From positions 1 through 30,319 of the forward strand of contig DDEU01000048.1 in assembly GCA_002336815.1 (NCBI GenBank): a DNA stretch of 30,319 bases. The letters run 5' to 3'. The notes under the pieces are model-generated. The model searched no databases, was not told where the DNA came from, and worked only from the letters and a program-made list of their open reading frames with translations. Positions 9,737-17,479 of the stretch are shown piece after piece (within the stretch, counting starts at the first letter, position 1; each line of letters starts with the position of its first letter). The position numbers and the translations under genes are program-made. This DNA comes from Chitinophagaceae bacterium UBA1946. GTDB lineage: Bacteria; Bacteroidota; Bacteroidia; Chitinophagales; Chitinophagaceae.

Positions 9737-9787
9737 CAGGCCATTGGTTTACCGATCAGCAAACATGATCTGTAGATCAACGGCCTG
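9737..9787 (+). promoter_or_regulatory. Intercistronic stem-loop inside the PUL
   Basis: Arms CAGGCCATTG (9737-9746) and CAACGGCCTG (9778-9787) pair in nine of ten positions around a 31-base loop. The loop holds a further small GATC-TGTA-GATC hairpin. A short T-containing stretch follows (TTTGCAT). It sits 24 bases after the second TIG gene and 57 bases before the hydrolase start. It could partly terminate transcription or protect the upstream message from decay, which would lower enzyme relative to binding protein. The pairing is seen in the sequence; the role is inferred. Confidence 0.5.
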
Positions 9788-9843
9788 TTTGCATAAAATT
9801 CATTTGAAAAGAACTGCAGCATTCAGCATTGCTGCCACCAAAT

Positions 9844-11592
9844 ATGAAAGCGATCTGCATCAACAACCTGTTGCTTCCCCTGGGAATAACAGCAACCTTC
9901 TTTTTGTTTGCCTGTAAAAAAAGCGATCCCCATCCAACACCGCCGGTTGTAATAACGCCAACGGATACCCTGCCTGTTGACCCGGCTGTTCAAAACACCA
10001 TGGGCTTTTTCATGGACCGCTGGCAGGCAAAAAATTTTACCAGTCCTTCAGCCAGCATACAGCAACCGTTAACAGCCAATGCTGCAACAGTGATGGTAAC
10101 AGTGAACACAGGATCTGTACTCACGAAAATAGCGCCCAATTATTTTGGCAACAACTCCAATCTCTGGTGTGGACAGTTGAACAGCCAGACTGCTTTGATG
10201 AATCACCTGGTGAATTTCAAACCCGGCATCATACGTGGGCCGGCCGGTAGTGTAAGCGATGTGTTTTTCTTTAACGCCAATAATAATGCAGCGCCTCCTG
10301 ATGCACCAGCCACGCTCCTCAAATCGGATGGTACAGCTATCGCTGCCGGTTACTGGTATGGAAAGAATAATGAAAGCTGGACCTATAGCATCGACGGCTA
10401 TTACAACATGCTGCAGCAAACGCACAGCGTTGGCCTGCTCACCGTAAATTACGGGTATGCCCGTTATGGCACAGGGCCTGATCCCGTTGCAGCGGCTGCT
10501 CATTTGGCTGCAGACTGGGTTCGCTACGATGCCGGAAGAACAACTTACTGGGAAGTAGGGAATGAATGTTTTGGAGACTGGGAAGCCGGCTATCGCATCA
10601 ATACCGCTACTAACCATGACGGACAACCTGAAATTATTACCGGCGCTTTGTACGGCAGGCATTTTAAAGTATTTGCAGATAGTATGAGAAAAGCCGCTCT
10701 CGAAACCGGTGTTCCGATAAAGATCGCAGCAGTGTTGTATGATAGTGAGCCACAGGCCTGGAACAGCAGCACCATCAAAACATGGAACAGCGGGTATTTT
10801 GCTGAGGCTGGTAACACGGCTGACTACTATGCTGTACATAATTATTTCACGCCTTACCAGGAAAATTCTACCAGAGCCACCATTTTTAATTCTGCTGCTA
10901 CCATACCTGCTGTTGTGAAAAATTACGTGACGGCTGGTATTACCGCTGCCGGGTTGCAGGTAAAGCCGATCGCTATGACGGAATGGAATCTTTTCTGCTC
11001 AGGCAGCAAACAGAATGTTTCGGCAGTTGCCGGGATACATGCAGTATTAACCATGGCAGAGTTTTTAAAAAATGGTTTTGGTGCTGCAGTAAGATGGGAC
11101 CTTGCCAACCGTTGGGATAACGGTGATGATCACGGCATGTTCAGTTACGGTGATGAACCCGGCGTAGCTGCCTGGAGTCCACGGCCGGCTTTCTATTACC
11201 TCTACTATTTTCAACAGTGTGCCGGTGATCGCCTGCTGTCATCCACGGTTACAGGCAGCACAGACATAGTAAGCATCGCTACTTCTTTTTCCAGCGGGCA
11301 AAAAGGCATCGTGCTGGTAAATAAGGGAACCACCAGCAAAACCGTTACCATCGATTTTAAATATTTTACCCCAGGAGCCAAATTTTATTATTACACACTT
11401 AAGCCTGGTGCTGATAATGGTGATTTTTCGGGATCCGTGATTGTAAACGGTAACGGCCCTGCCAATAACCTGCCCGGAGGACCGGTTGCCAATTATTCTT
11501 CCATTAGCATGTATGCAACGGCTGCAGCGGGTGGCGTTAAAGTTGATCTGCCTGCCGGTGCGGTGATATTTATGGTGGTTGATAAAAAGTGA
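9844..11592 (+). CDS. Clan GH-A type glycoside hydrolase lipoprotein (GH51-like)
   Basis: A 582-residue lipoprotein, cysteine at residue 24 (L-F-A-C), with a proline-rich linker to about residue 50. The catalytic TIM-barrel region spans about 90-460. Y-W-E-V-G-N-E-C places the likely acid/base glutamate at E241, and P-I-A-M-T-E-W-N places the likely nucleophile at E380, after barrel strands 4 and 7 as in clan GH-A. The opening around I-A-P-N-Y-F-G-N-N and the R-G-P-A-G-S-V-S-D motif resemble GH51-type alpha-L-arabinofuranosidases and related families (GH39, GH44, GH79), but I cannot fix the family. A beta-sandwich of about 120 residues follows. I chose the ATG at 9844 because it gives a normal lipoprotein leader; a TTG 15 bases upstream adds five residues only. 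It is the only hydrolase in this PUL. Confidence 0.75.
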   Translation: MKAICINNLLLPLGITATFFLFACKKSDPHPTPPVVITPTDTLPVDPAVQNTMGFFMDRWQAKNFTSPSASIQQPLTANAATVMVTVNTGSVLTKIAPNYFGNNSNLWCGQLNSQTALMNHLVNFKPGIIRGPAGSVSDVFFFNANNNAAPPDAPATLLKSDGTAIAAGYWYGKNNESWTYSIDGYYNMLQQTHSVGLLTVNYGYARYGTGPDPVAAAAHLAADWVRYDAGRTTYWEVGNECFGDWEAGYRINTATNHDGQPEIITGALYGRHFKVFADSMRKAALETGVPIKIAAVLYDSEPQAWNSSTIKTWNSGYFAEAGNTADYYAVHNYFTPYQENSTRATIFNSAATIPAVVKNYVTAGITAAGLQVKPIAMTEWNLFCSGSKQNVSAVAGIHAVLTMAEFLKNGFGAAVRWDLANRWDNGDDHGMFSYGDEPGVAAWSPRPAFYYLYYFQQCAGDRLLSSTVTGSTDIVSIATSFSSGQKGIVLVNKGTTSKTVTIDFKYFTPGAKFYYYTLKPGADNGDFSGSVIVNGNGPANNLPGGPVANYSSISMYATAAAGGVKVDLPAGAVIFMVVDKK

Positions 11593-11963
11593 GTCGTGAC
11601 AAGTATTGATGAAACATCATTCATGTGGTTCACTTAAGAAAATTAAAATTGGGCTGCGAAATAGTATACACATGCGCCCACTCTTACCAGTAATTTAGTT
11701 AGCCACATTTTTTGCTTCGGTTCCTCCATCGGCATGATTAAAAAAAATGCGTAGCTTCCCGAATGCTTTCGGGAGAAGGTAATCGCTGGTGGCCTGGGCT
11801 GAATAGCGGAAGTCGTGGCCCTTTTCAGTTCCTTTTTGGGCAAGCAAGAAAGAATGAAATAACTTTATTAAAATTTGAATAGATTTTTTTTGCAGATGAT
11901 TCAAACGCCTGACACGTTTAATAACATAAACTCATCAGGCCGTTGAGGCCATAAACCTGTTGT
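11593..11963. other. Intergenic region between the PUL and uxaC
   Basis: A 371-base stretch with three visible parts. Near 11607-11625 is a short TGATG-AAA-CATCA hairpin just after the hydrolase stop, a weak terminator candidate. From 11643 to 11904 the minus strand carries two overlapping open frames of 66 and 69 codons with no start context or leader, plus a CCCGAA-TGCT-TTCGGG hairpin at 11758-11773. This block looks unlike the rest of the neighbourhood and may be a gene remnant or a dispersed repeat. From 11907 to 11940 lies an inverted repeat close to the uxaC start. No convincing TTTG/TAnnTTTG promoter pair was found. Confidence 0.5.
11907..11940 (+). promoter_or_regulatory. Inverted repeat upstream of uxaC, possible operator
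   Basis: Outer arms GCCTGA (11907-11912) and TCAGGC (11935-11940) are perfect. Inner arms GTTT (11916-11919) and AAAC (11928-11931) are also perfect, and three mismatched bases separate inner from outer on each side. The centre is about 40 bases before the uxaC ATG. The spacing suits a dimeric repressor site or a leader hairpin. Hexuronate genes in other bacteria are controlled by GntR- or LacI-type regulators, but no regulator gene is present here and the site is inferred. Confidence 0.4.
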
Positions 11964-13364
11964 ATGAAAAATTTCCTGGATGAGCATTTCCTGTTAAACA
12001 ATAAAACCGCTCAACTGCTTTATCACGATTTTGCCAGCCAGATGCCGGTGATTGACTATCACAATCACCTGCCGCCGCAACAGGTAGCAGGCGATATCAA
12101 TTTTGAAAATCTTACACAGGCTTGGTTGTATGGCGATCATTATAAGTGGAGGGCCATGCGGACGAATGGGATACACGAAGGCTATTGCACGGGCAACAAA
12201 CCCGACCAGGAAAAATTTGAGCAATGGGCAGCGACTGTTCCTTATACCTTAAGAAATCCACTCTATCACTGGACGCATTTGGAATTACAACGCTACTTTA
12301 ATATTGATGCAATTTTATCTCCGCAAACAGCAGGCGAAATATATGAGGAAGCTTCCGCAAAATTAAGAACCAAAGAGTTTTCTGTCCGCAATCTATTACG
12401 CAGGATGAAAGTAGAAACGCTTTGCACAACGGACGATCCTGTTGATACACTGGAACATCACCAGCAGGTAAAAAACGATGGATTTGAAATAAAGATGCTG
12501 CCCACTTTCCGGCCAGACAAAGCAATGAATGTGGATGATGTGCCGGCCTTCAACGACTATATTACATCTCTGGAGGCCGTTTCAGGGATATCCGTCAGCA
12601 GTTATTCCGATTATTTAAGTGCGTTAAAAAAACGTCATGATTTTTTTGCAGCGATGGGTTGCGTTGTTTCTGACCACGGTCTTGAAATGATCTATGCAGC
12701 CGAATATACGGATGCCGGGATCAAAAATATTTTTGAAAAGTTACGCACTGGTAAGTCATTGAGCCTTGACGAAAACCTGGAGTTCAGATCAGCGATGCTG
12801 ATCGAATTTGCCCGGTGGGATCATGAAAAGAACTGGGTGCAGCAATTTCATTTGGGAGCAATGCGCAATAACAATCATCGCATGATGCAATCATTGGGTG
12901 CGGATACCGGCTGGGATTCGATCGGTGATTTTTCACAGGGAAAGGCACTGGCAAAGTTTTTAAGTAAACTTGATAGCACTGATCAATTAGCGAAAACGAT
13001 CCTTTACAATCTCAATCCTGCAGACAATGAACTGATGGCGACCATGGCCGGTAATTTTAATGATGGTTCTGTAGCCGGCAAGATCCAGTTTGGTTCAGGC
13101 TGGTGGTTCCTCGATCAAAAAGATGGTATGGTGAAACAACTGAATGCCCTGTCAAATATGGGTTTGATCAGCCGGTTCATTGGTATGCTGACAGACAGCC
13201 GGAGTTTTTTAAGCTACCCCCGGCATGAATATTTCCGGAGGATATTGTGTAATCTTTTTGGAGAAGAAATTGAAAATGGTGAACTACCCAATGACATCGC
13301 ATGGACCGGGAAGATGGTGCAGGACATCTGCTATCACAACGCAAAAAACTATTTCGGCTGGTGA
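11964..13364 (+). CDS. uxaC: Uronate (glucuronate) isomerase
   Basis: UxaC is a cytoplasmic metal-dependent enzyme of the amidohydrolase fold. It converts D-glucuronate to D-fructuronate and D-galacturonate to D-tagaturonate, the first step of hexuronate breakdown. The 466-residue length fits the family (about 470). Visible signatures are I-D-Y-H-N-H-L-P-P (metal-binding H33 and H35), L-C-T-T-D-D-P-V-D, A-M-R-N-N-N-H-R-M, F-G-S-G-W-W-F-L-D-Q and the C-terminal D-S-R-S-F-L-S-Y-P-R-H-E-Y-F-R-R block. The other genes of the pathway (uxuA/uxaA, uxuB/uxaB, kdgK, kdgA) are not in the window. The gene follows the PUL on the same strand after 371 bases, which hints at a uronic-acid-containing substrate. 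It is convergent with pgl, 28 bases apart. Confidence 0.95.
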   Translation: MKNFLDEHFLLNNKTAQLLYHDFASQMPVIDYHNHLPPQQVAGDINFENLTQAWLYGDHYKWRAMRTNGIHEGYCTGNKPDQEKFEQWAATVPYTLRNPLYHWTHLELQRYFNIDAILSPQTAGEIYEEASAKLRTKEFSVRNLLRRMKVETLCTTDDPVDTLEHHQQVKNDGFEIKMLPTFRPDKAMNVDDVPAFNDYITSLEAVSGISVSSYSDYLSALKKRHDFFAAMGCVVSDHGLEMIYAAEYTDAGIKNIFEKLRTGKSLSLDENLEFRSAMLIEFARWDHEKNWVQQFHLGAMRNNNHRMMQSLGADTGWDSIGDFSQGKALAKFLSKLDSTDQLAKTILYNLNPADNELMATMAGNFNDGSVAGKIQFGSGWWFLDQKDGMVKQLNALSNMGLISRFIGMLTDSRSFLSYPRHEYFRRILCNLFGEEIENGELPNDIAWTGKMVQDICYHNAKNYFGW

Positions 13365-13392
13365 AATATTCTTTTCAAAGTTGGTTGAAACG

Positions 13393-14127
13393 CTAATGCG
13401 GCCTGTTTACAAGTAAAGCCGCCGCCGCTTCATCAAGGAACCAATCTGCCGCCCCTTCTGAAAGATCGATCAATTGCGCCGGGTAACGCTCTATGTTTTT
13501 TTCTCCTTCCAGGATATTGAATACTGCCGGTGCTTTTGATTCTCCATACACAAGAAATGCCACCGCAGCAGATTCGTTGATCAATGGCGCCGTCATGGTA
13601 ATGCGATAAGCATTTATCTCTTCAATATATACAGCGCTTACCAGCTTCTTCATTTCATACAATACTTTAGTATGCGGAAACAGGGAAGCAGTGTGTGCAT
13701 TGTCGCCCAGGCCTAACAATACCAGGTCAAAACGGATCGGATCTTTGCCAAAATACCATTGAATTTTTTTTGCATAGTCAGCCGCTGCTTCATCAGGGCC
13801 CAAAGAAGTATTTATGTAGAATATCTTTGCTTTATCAATGTTCAATGGCTCAAACAGCGATTGCTTTGCCATCAATCCATTGTTGTCCTTGTCTGTAAAT
13901 GGTACATTCCGTTCGTCGCCAAAGAAAAAGAATATCTTACTCCATGGTATTTTATCGCTGTATGCTGCTGAAGCCAGCAATTCATATAATTTTTTAGGAG
14001 AGTTGCCACCAGAAAGCACGACAGCGCATTTGCCATTGGTTTCAATCGCAGCATTTACGGTGTCAGCAAAAAAATCAGCAAGGCCTTTGATTGTTTCGTC
14101 AGCAGTTTTATAAATATGCAGTTCCAT
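13393..14127 (-). CDS. pgl: 6-phosphogluconolactonase, DevB/SOL type
   Basis: This 244-residue cytoplasmic enzyme hydrolyses 6-phosphoglucono-delta-lactone to 6-phosphogluconate, the second step of the oxidative pentose phosphate pathway. Family signatures are V-V-L-S-G-G-N-S-P-K-K-L-Y near the N-terminus (phosphate-binding loop), F-F-F-G-D-E-R-N-V-P in the middle and L-G-L-G-D-N-A-H-T-A-S-L-F-P, which carries the catalytic histidine. In the last motif the common D-G-H reads N-A-H, a variant I believe is frequent in Bacteroidota. The length is normal for the DevB type. The start lies three bases after the zwf stop, so the two genes are translationally close and surely one transcript. Confidence 0.93.
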   Translation of the reverse strand: MELHIYKTADETIKGLADFFADTVNAAIETNGKCAVVLSGGNSPKKLYELLASAAYSDKIPWSKIFFFFGDERNVPFTDKDNNGLMAKQSLFEPLNIDKAKIFYINTSLGPDEAAADYAKKIQWYFGKDPIRFDLVLLGLGDNAHTASLFPHTKVLYEMKKLVSAVYIEEINAYRITMTAPLINESAAVAFLVYGESKAPAVFNILEGEKNIERYPAQLIDLSEGAADWFLDEAAAALLVNRPH

Positions 14128-14130
14128 GAT

Positions 14131-15642
14131 CTATTTTTTTCCGTTCACAGGTAAATTGGTCCAGTGAAAACCATCTGCGGCGATCAGCGCTTCGGCCAGT
14201 TCCGGTCCCCACGAATCTGCAGCGTAGTTGGGAAAGTTCAGCGATGGTTTATTTTCCCAGGCAGTGATCACGGGCATCAATAATTCCCAGGCAGCTTCTA
14301 CCTGGTCGCCACGCATAAACAGTGTTTGATCGCCCTGCATCACATCAAGCAGCAATGTTTCATAGGCTTCGGGTGTATAGCTGGAGTAAGTGGTTTTATA
14401 ATCAAATACCATTTCAACCGTATTGAGCAACATGTCAAGTCCGGGTCGTTTACCCTGCAACTGTAAGCGTATACTCATCTCCGGCTGTATGCTGATGATA
14501 AGCCTGTTTTGCTGCCAGCTGTCGATCGCTTCCGCCGGAAAAATAAAATGTGGCTGGTCTTTGAACTGGATACTGATGATGGATGCAGATTGGTGCAAAC
14601 GCTTGCCTGTTCTTACATAAAAGGGTACGCCTTCCCAACGCCAGTTGTCTACAAAAAATTTAATGGCTGCGAAGGTTTCTGTATTGGATGTGGGGCTCAC
14701 GCCTTTTTCTTCCCGGTAGCCCGGCACTTCCTGGCCTTCCATCCAGCCTGCACCGTACTGGCCCCTCACTACAGATTTGCGTACATGCTCCGGCGTGAAT
14801 CTTCTCATCGCATGCAGCACATCTACCTTGCGGCTGTGTATCTCAGAAGCATAAAAATTATTGGGTGGTTCCATTGCCACCAGGCAAAGCAACTGCAGGA
14901 TATGATTTTGTATCATGTCTCTCATCGCTCCTGATGTTTCATAGTATCCGCCACGCCCTTCTACCCCTAATTTTTCTGAAACTGAAATTTGCACATGCTC
15001 AATGTAATTCCTGTTCCACAAAGGTTCCAGTATTGCATTGGCAAAACGAAAAGCCATGATGTTCTGAACCGTTTCTTTCCCGAGGTAATGATCGATGCGG
15101 TATATCTGTTCTTCTTTATAATTCTCAAACAGCAATTTGTTCAATGCTTTGGCCGATTCCAGATCATGGCCAAATGGCTTTTCAATTACGATCCTGTTGT
15201 GTTCCCGCTGTTCTGCCAGGTTATTCTTTGCAATGTTTTCAGCGATCACCGGGAAGAGGGAAGGAGCTACCGCCAGGTAGTGGATCACGTACGGCTTGGC
15301 GTTCCAGGCGTTTTCGAAACCGATGATGCGGTCGCAGAAACCTTTGTACGTTGCATAGTCATTAGAGTCGGCTGCTTCGTAGAAAACATTTGCTGCAAAG
15401 GCAGCCCATTTGTCATCCGGCGCTTTGCCGTTTCTTGAAAATTGATTTACGCCATCAAGTAATTTACTGCGGAATGCCTCATCCGTAAATTCACTCCTGC
15501 TGGTACCAATGATGGCAAATTGCTCCGGCATCCAGTCGTCTAAAAATAAATTGAACAGGGCAGGAACCAGTTTCCGCCAGCACAGATCACCGGTTGCGCC
15601 GTAAATAATGAATACAGTGGGTTGAGATTTGATCGCTTTCAA
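14131..15642 (-). CDS. zwf: Glucose-6-phosphate dehydrogenase, TTG start
   Basis: This enzyme oxidises glucose-6-phosphate to 6-phosphogluconolactone with NADP, opening the oxidative pentose phosphate pathway. The protein has 503 residues, normal for the family. The nucleotide-binding motif Y-G-A-T-G-D-L is at residues 14-20, E-K-P-F-G-H-D at 154-160, and the active-site R-I-D-H-Y-L-G-K-E at 182-190. The only start that keeps the nucleotide-binding motif is TTG at 15640-15642. An in-frame TAA lies six codons upstream and there is no ATG in between; the first internal ATG is residue 38, beyond the motif. No purine-rich ribosome binding site is visible. pgl follows after three bases. A hairpin 126 bases upstream suggests that transcription restarts after gnd, but I could not place a promoter. 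Confidence 0.93.
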   Translation of the reverse strand: MKAIKSQPTVFIIYGATGDLCWRKLVPALFNLFLDDWMPEQFAIIGTSRSEFTDEAFRSKLLDGVNQFSRNGKAPDDKWAAFAANVFYEAADSNDYATYKGFCDRIIGFENAWNAKPYVIHYLAVAPSLFPVIAENIAKNNLAEQREHNRIVIEKPFGHDLESAKALNKLLFENYKEEQIYRIDHYLGKETVQNIMAFRFANAILEPLWNRNYIEHVQISVSEKLGVEGRGGYYETSGAMRDMIQNHILQLLCLVAMEPPNNFYASEIHSRKVDVLHAMRRFTPEHVRKSVVRGQYGAGWMEGQEVPGYREEKGVSPTSNTETFAAIKFFVDNWRWEGVPFYVRTGKRLHQSASIISIQFKDQPHFIFPAEAIDSWQQNRLIISIQPEMSIRLQLQGKRPGLDMLLNTVEMVFDYKTTYSSYTPEAYETLLLDVMQGDQTLFMRGDQVEAAWELLMPVITAWENKPSLNFPNYAADSWGPELAEALIAADGFHWTNLPVNGKK

Positions 15643-15767
15643 TGTAAAATGATTTTATTGATGAATGTTTGATCGCTTCTGGATACGGGTTAAACAGTCG
15701 TTTGCTTTTTTTGTTTTCTCTATTCACATTTGCGCCATCCGGTTACTGGCTAACGGTTGCCGGGCTC

Positions 15768-15797
15768 AAAAAAACGGAAGGAGATCATTTGCCGTTT
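15768..15797 (-). terminator. Candidate terminator after gnd
   Basis: Read on the minus strand, arms AAACGG (15797-15792) and CCGTTT (15777-15772) pair perfectly around a 14-base loop. The second arm runs into a seven-base T tract (15774-15768). It lies about 46 bases after the gnd stop codon and before zwf. The long loop lowers confidence, but the position is right. Confidence 0.5.
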
Positions 15798-15842
15798 ATC
15801 TTTCAAAAAGATATCCTTCACAATTTTACATTAGTTTTCTGC

Positions 15843-17273
15843 TCAGGCCTGAACGGTGGGGAGTTCCTGCCATTCAGTATGAAACACGCCTTCTTTATTG
15901 ATCAGTTCGTATGTATGGGCCCCAAAATAATCCCGCTGCGCCTGTATCAGGTTGGAAGATGAATTTCCTGTTCTCACTGCATCAAAATAGCTCAGTGCAC
16001 TGGTATATGCCGGTATGGAAATGCCGGCGGTAACATTGGCTACCACATTGGCTCTTGCTGCAGCTACCGTTGATTGAATGATCTCCTGTATAGCATCGTC
16101 CAGCAGCAAATGTTCCAGGGCAGCATTTATTTTCCATGCATGGTAGATCTGCTCCAGCAAACCGGCACGGATGATGCAGCCTCCACGCCAGATCCTTGCG
16201 ATCTGGTCGAGTTTGAGATCATACTGGTAGGTAGCTGATGCCTTGGAAAGCAGGTGCATTCCCTGTGCATAGATATTGATCATCGAAAAATAGTAAGCAT
16301 TTTCGAGTGTTGCAACGGCATCGGTTACACTTTCCTGGCTTATATCGTTCCCGGAATTTGGATACAGTGCATCTGCAGCTGCTCTCAGGCTTTTATATTT
16401 CGACAGGTCTCTCATGGCCACGGCCAGGTCGATGGTGTGGATCGGCAATTCAAGATCGGTGGAAATTTGGGTGGTCCATTTGCCGGTGCCTTTTGATTTG
16501 GCTTCATCCTTTATCTGGTCCACCAGGTAACTGCCATCGGGGTTGCGGTAGGCAAATACATCCGCTGTGATCTCCAGCAGGTAAGACTGCAGCCTGCCTT
16601 TGTTCCAATCTGCAAATACAGACTGGATCTGTTCGTTATCTAACTGCAAACCTTTCTTCAAAATTTCATAGGTATCTGCGATCAGTTGCATCAGCGCATA
16701 TTCGATGCCGTTGTGAACCATCTTTACAAAATGGCCCGATGCACCCGGACCAATATAGGTAACGCAGGGTTCTCCATCTGCCTTTGCAGCAATGGCTTCA
16801 AAAATGGGTTGCACATATTGGTAAGCAGTAGTATCGCCACCGGGCATCATGCTTGGTCCCCGCCTGGCGCCTTCTTCTCCGCCGGAAACACCCATTCCAA
16901 AAAAATGGAGCTTTTTTTCTTCCAGCTTTTTCACCCTCGTTGTCGTGTCAGTAAAATGAGAATTGCCGCCATCAATAATAATATCCCCTTCGTTTAACAA
17001 AGGCGTTAGCTCTTCAATTACAGCATCAACGATCTTTCCGGCAGGTACCAGTAATAAAACTACTTTCGGTGTTTCAAGACTATTGATAAAATCATTGAGT
17101 GAAGCGAATGCCTGCACGGGTTTATCGATCCCTTCTTTTTCAAGCAGGCTAAGTTTGCTGCTGTCTTTGTCATAGCCTGCTACGGCAAATCCATGATCGG
17201 CCATATTTAACAATAGATTGCGTCCCATTGTACCAAGACCAATCATTCCAAGGCGAAATTTTCCGGTGTTCAT
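15843..17273 (-). CDS. gnd: 6-phosphogluconate dehydrogenase, decarboxylating
   Basis: Gnd oxidatively decarboxylates 6-phosphogluconate to ribulose-5-phosphate and makes NADPH, the third step of the same pathway as zwf and pgl downstream. The 476-residue length matches the long, dimeric form. The N-terminal Rossmann fold shows I-G-L-G-T-M-G-R-N. I-I-D-G-G-N-S, the G-V-S-G-G-E-E-G-A-R-R-G-P-S substrate motif, G-H-F-V-K-M-V-H-N-G-I-E-Y with the catalytic lysine, and I-W-R-G-G-C-I-I-R all follow in order. The ATG at 17271-17273 is preceded by an A-rich stretch, as usual in Bacteroidota. A nested palindrome lies 26-63 bases upstream and probably controls this gene. The gap to zwf is 200 bases with a terminator-like hairpin. 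Confidence 0.95.
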   Translation of the reverse strand: MNTGKFRLGMIGLGTMGRNLLLNMADHGFAVAGYDKDSSKLSLLEKEGIDKPVQAFASLNDFINSLETPKVVLLLVPAGKIVDAVIEELTPLLNEGDIIIDGGNSHFTDTTTRVKKLEEKKLHFFGMGVSGGEEGARRGPSMMPGGDTTAYQYVQPIFEAIAAKADGEPCVTYIGPGASGHFVKMVHNGIEYALMQLIADTYEILKKGLQLDNEQIQSVFADWNKGRLQSYLLEITADVFAYRNPDGSYLVDQIKDEAKSKGTGKWTTQISTDLELPIHTIDLAVAMRDLSKYKSLRAAADALYPNSGNDISQESVTDAVATLENAYYFSMINIYAQGMHLLSKASATYQYDLKLDQIARIWRGGCIIRAGLLEQIYHAWKINAALEHLLLDDAIQEIIQSTVAAARANVVANVTAGISIPAYTSALSYFDAVRTGNSSSNLIQAQRDYFGAHTYELINKEGVFHTEWQELPTVQA

Positions 17274-17298
17274 ATTTTTAGATTAAAAGTGATTAAGT

Positions 17299-17336
17299 TA
17301 CCTGTTTGATACTGTAAGTTACAGCGGATACAGGTA
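17299..17336 (-). promoter_or_regulatory. Nested palindrome upstream of gnd, possible operator
   Basis: Outer arms TACCTGT (17299-17305) and ACAGGTA (17330-17336) are a perfect seven-base inverted repeat. Inside, CTGTAA (17312-17317) and TTACAG (17319-17324) are a perfect six-base inverted repeat around one G. The two repeats share nearly the same centre. The element ends 26 bases before the gnd ATG and its outer arm covers the candidate -7 element. This suits a dimer- or tetramer-binding repressor site, or a structured leader. The symmetry is seen; the role is inferred. Confidence 0.5.
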
Positions 17337-17359
17337 AATAAAAAAGCGGGCGCTTCAAA
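17329..17359 (-). promoter_or_regulatory. Candidate gnd promoter
   Basis: On the minus strand TTTG (17359-17356), a 19-base spacer and TACCTGTA (17336-17329) give the Bacteroidota spacing. The -7 element matches TAnnTTTG in four of six defined positions, so this is weak alone. Its overlap with the palindrome next to gnd makes it more interesting. Confidence 0.3.
17336..17356 (-). terminator. Weak terminator candidate after the giant gene
   Basis: On the minus strand AAGC (17355-17352), GCCC and GCTT (17347-17344) form a short GC-rich hairpin that runs into TTTTTTATTT. It lies about 125 bases after the stop of the giant gene. The four-base stem is very short, and the same bases form the spacer of the candidate gnd promoter, so only one reading may be right. 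Confidence 0.3.
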
Positions 17360-17479
17360 TGGATAATGCAAATTACAGGTTGTTAACCCGTTTGGATTGC
17401 GGGGAACGGAAAATTAATGAATGCTTCTTGCCGGCAACCAATAAAAGGATGGATGGAGTTAATGATTTGTAAACAGTTA

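Noticed and set aside
13684..13730. Pgl active-site motif reads D-N-A-H-T instead of D-G-H-T
   Set aside because: The catalytic histidine and the T-A-S-L-F-P block are intact, and I believe this variant is frequent in Bacteroidota, so it does not suggest loss of function.
15962..17175. Several plus-strand open frames opposite gnd, zwf and pgl
   Set aside because: They are antisense shadows of well-conserved enzymes and carry no motif of their own.
17336..17356. Strong terminator between the giant gene and gnd
   Set aside because: The stem has only four to five base pairs and overlaps a promoter-like spacer, so it is kept only as a weak candidate.
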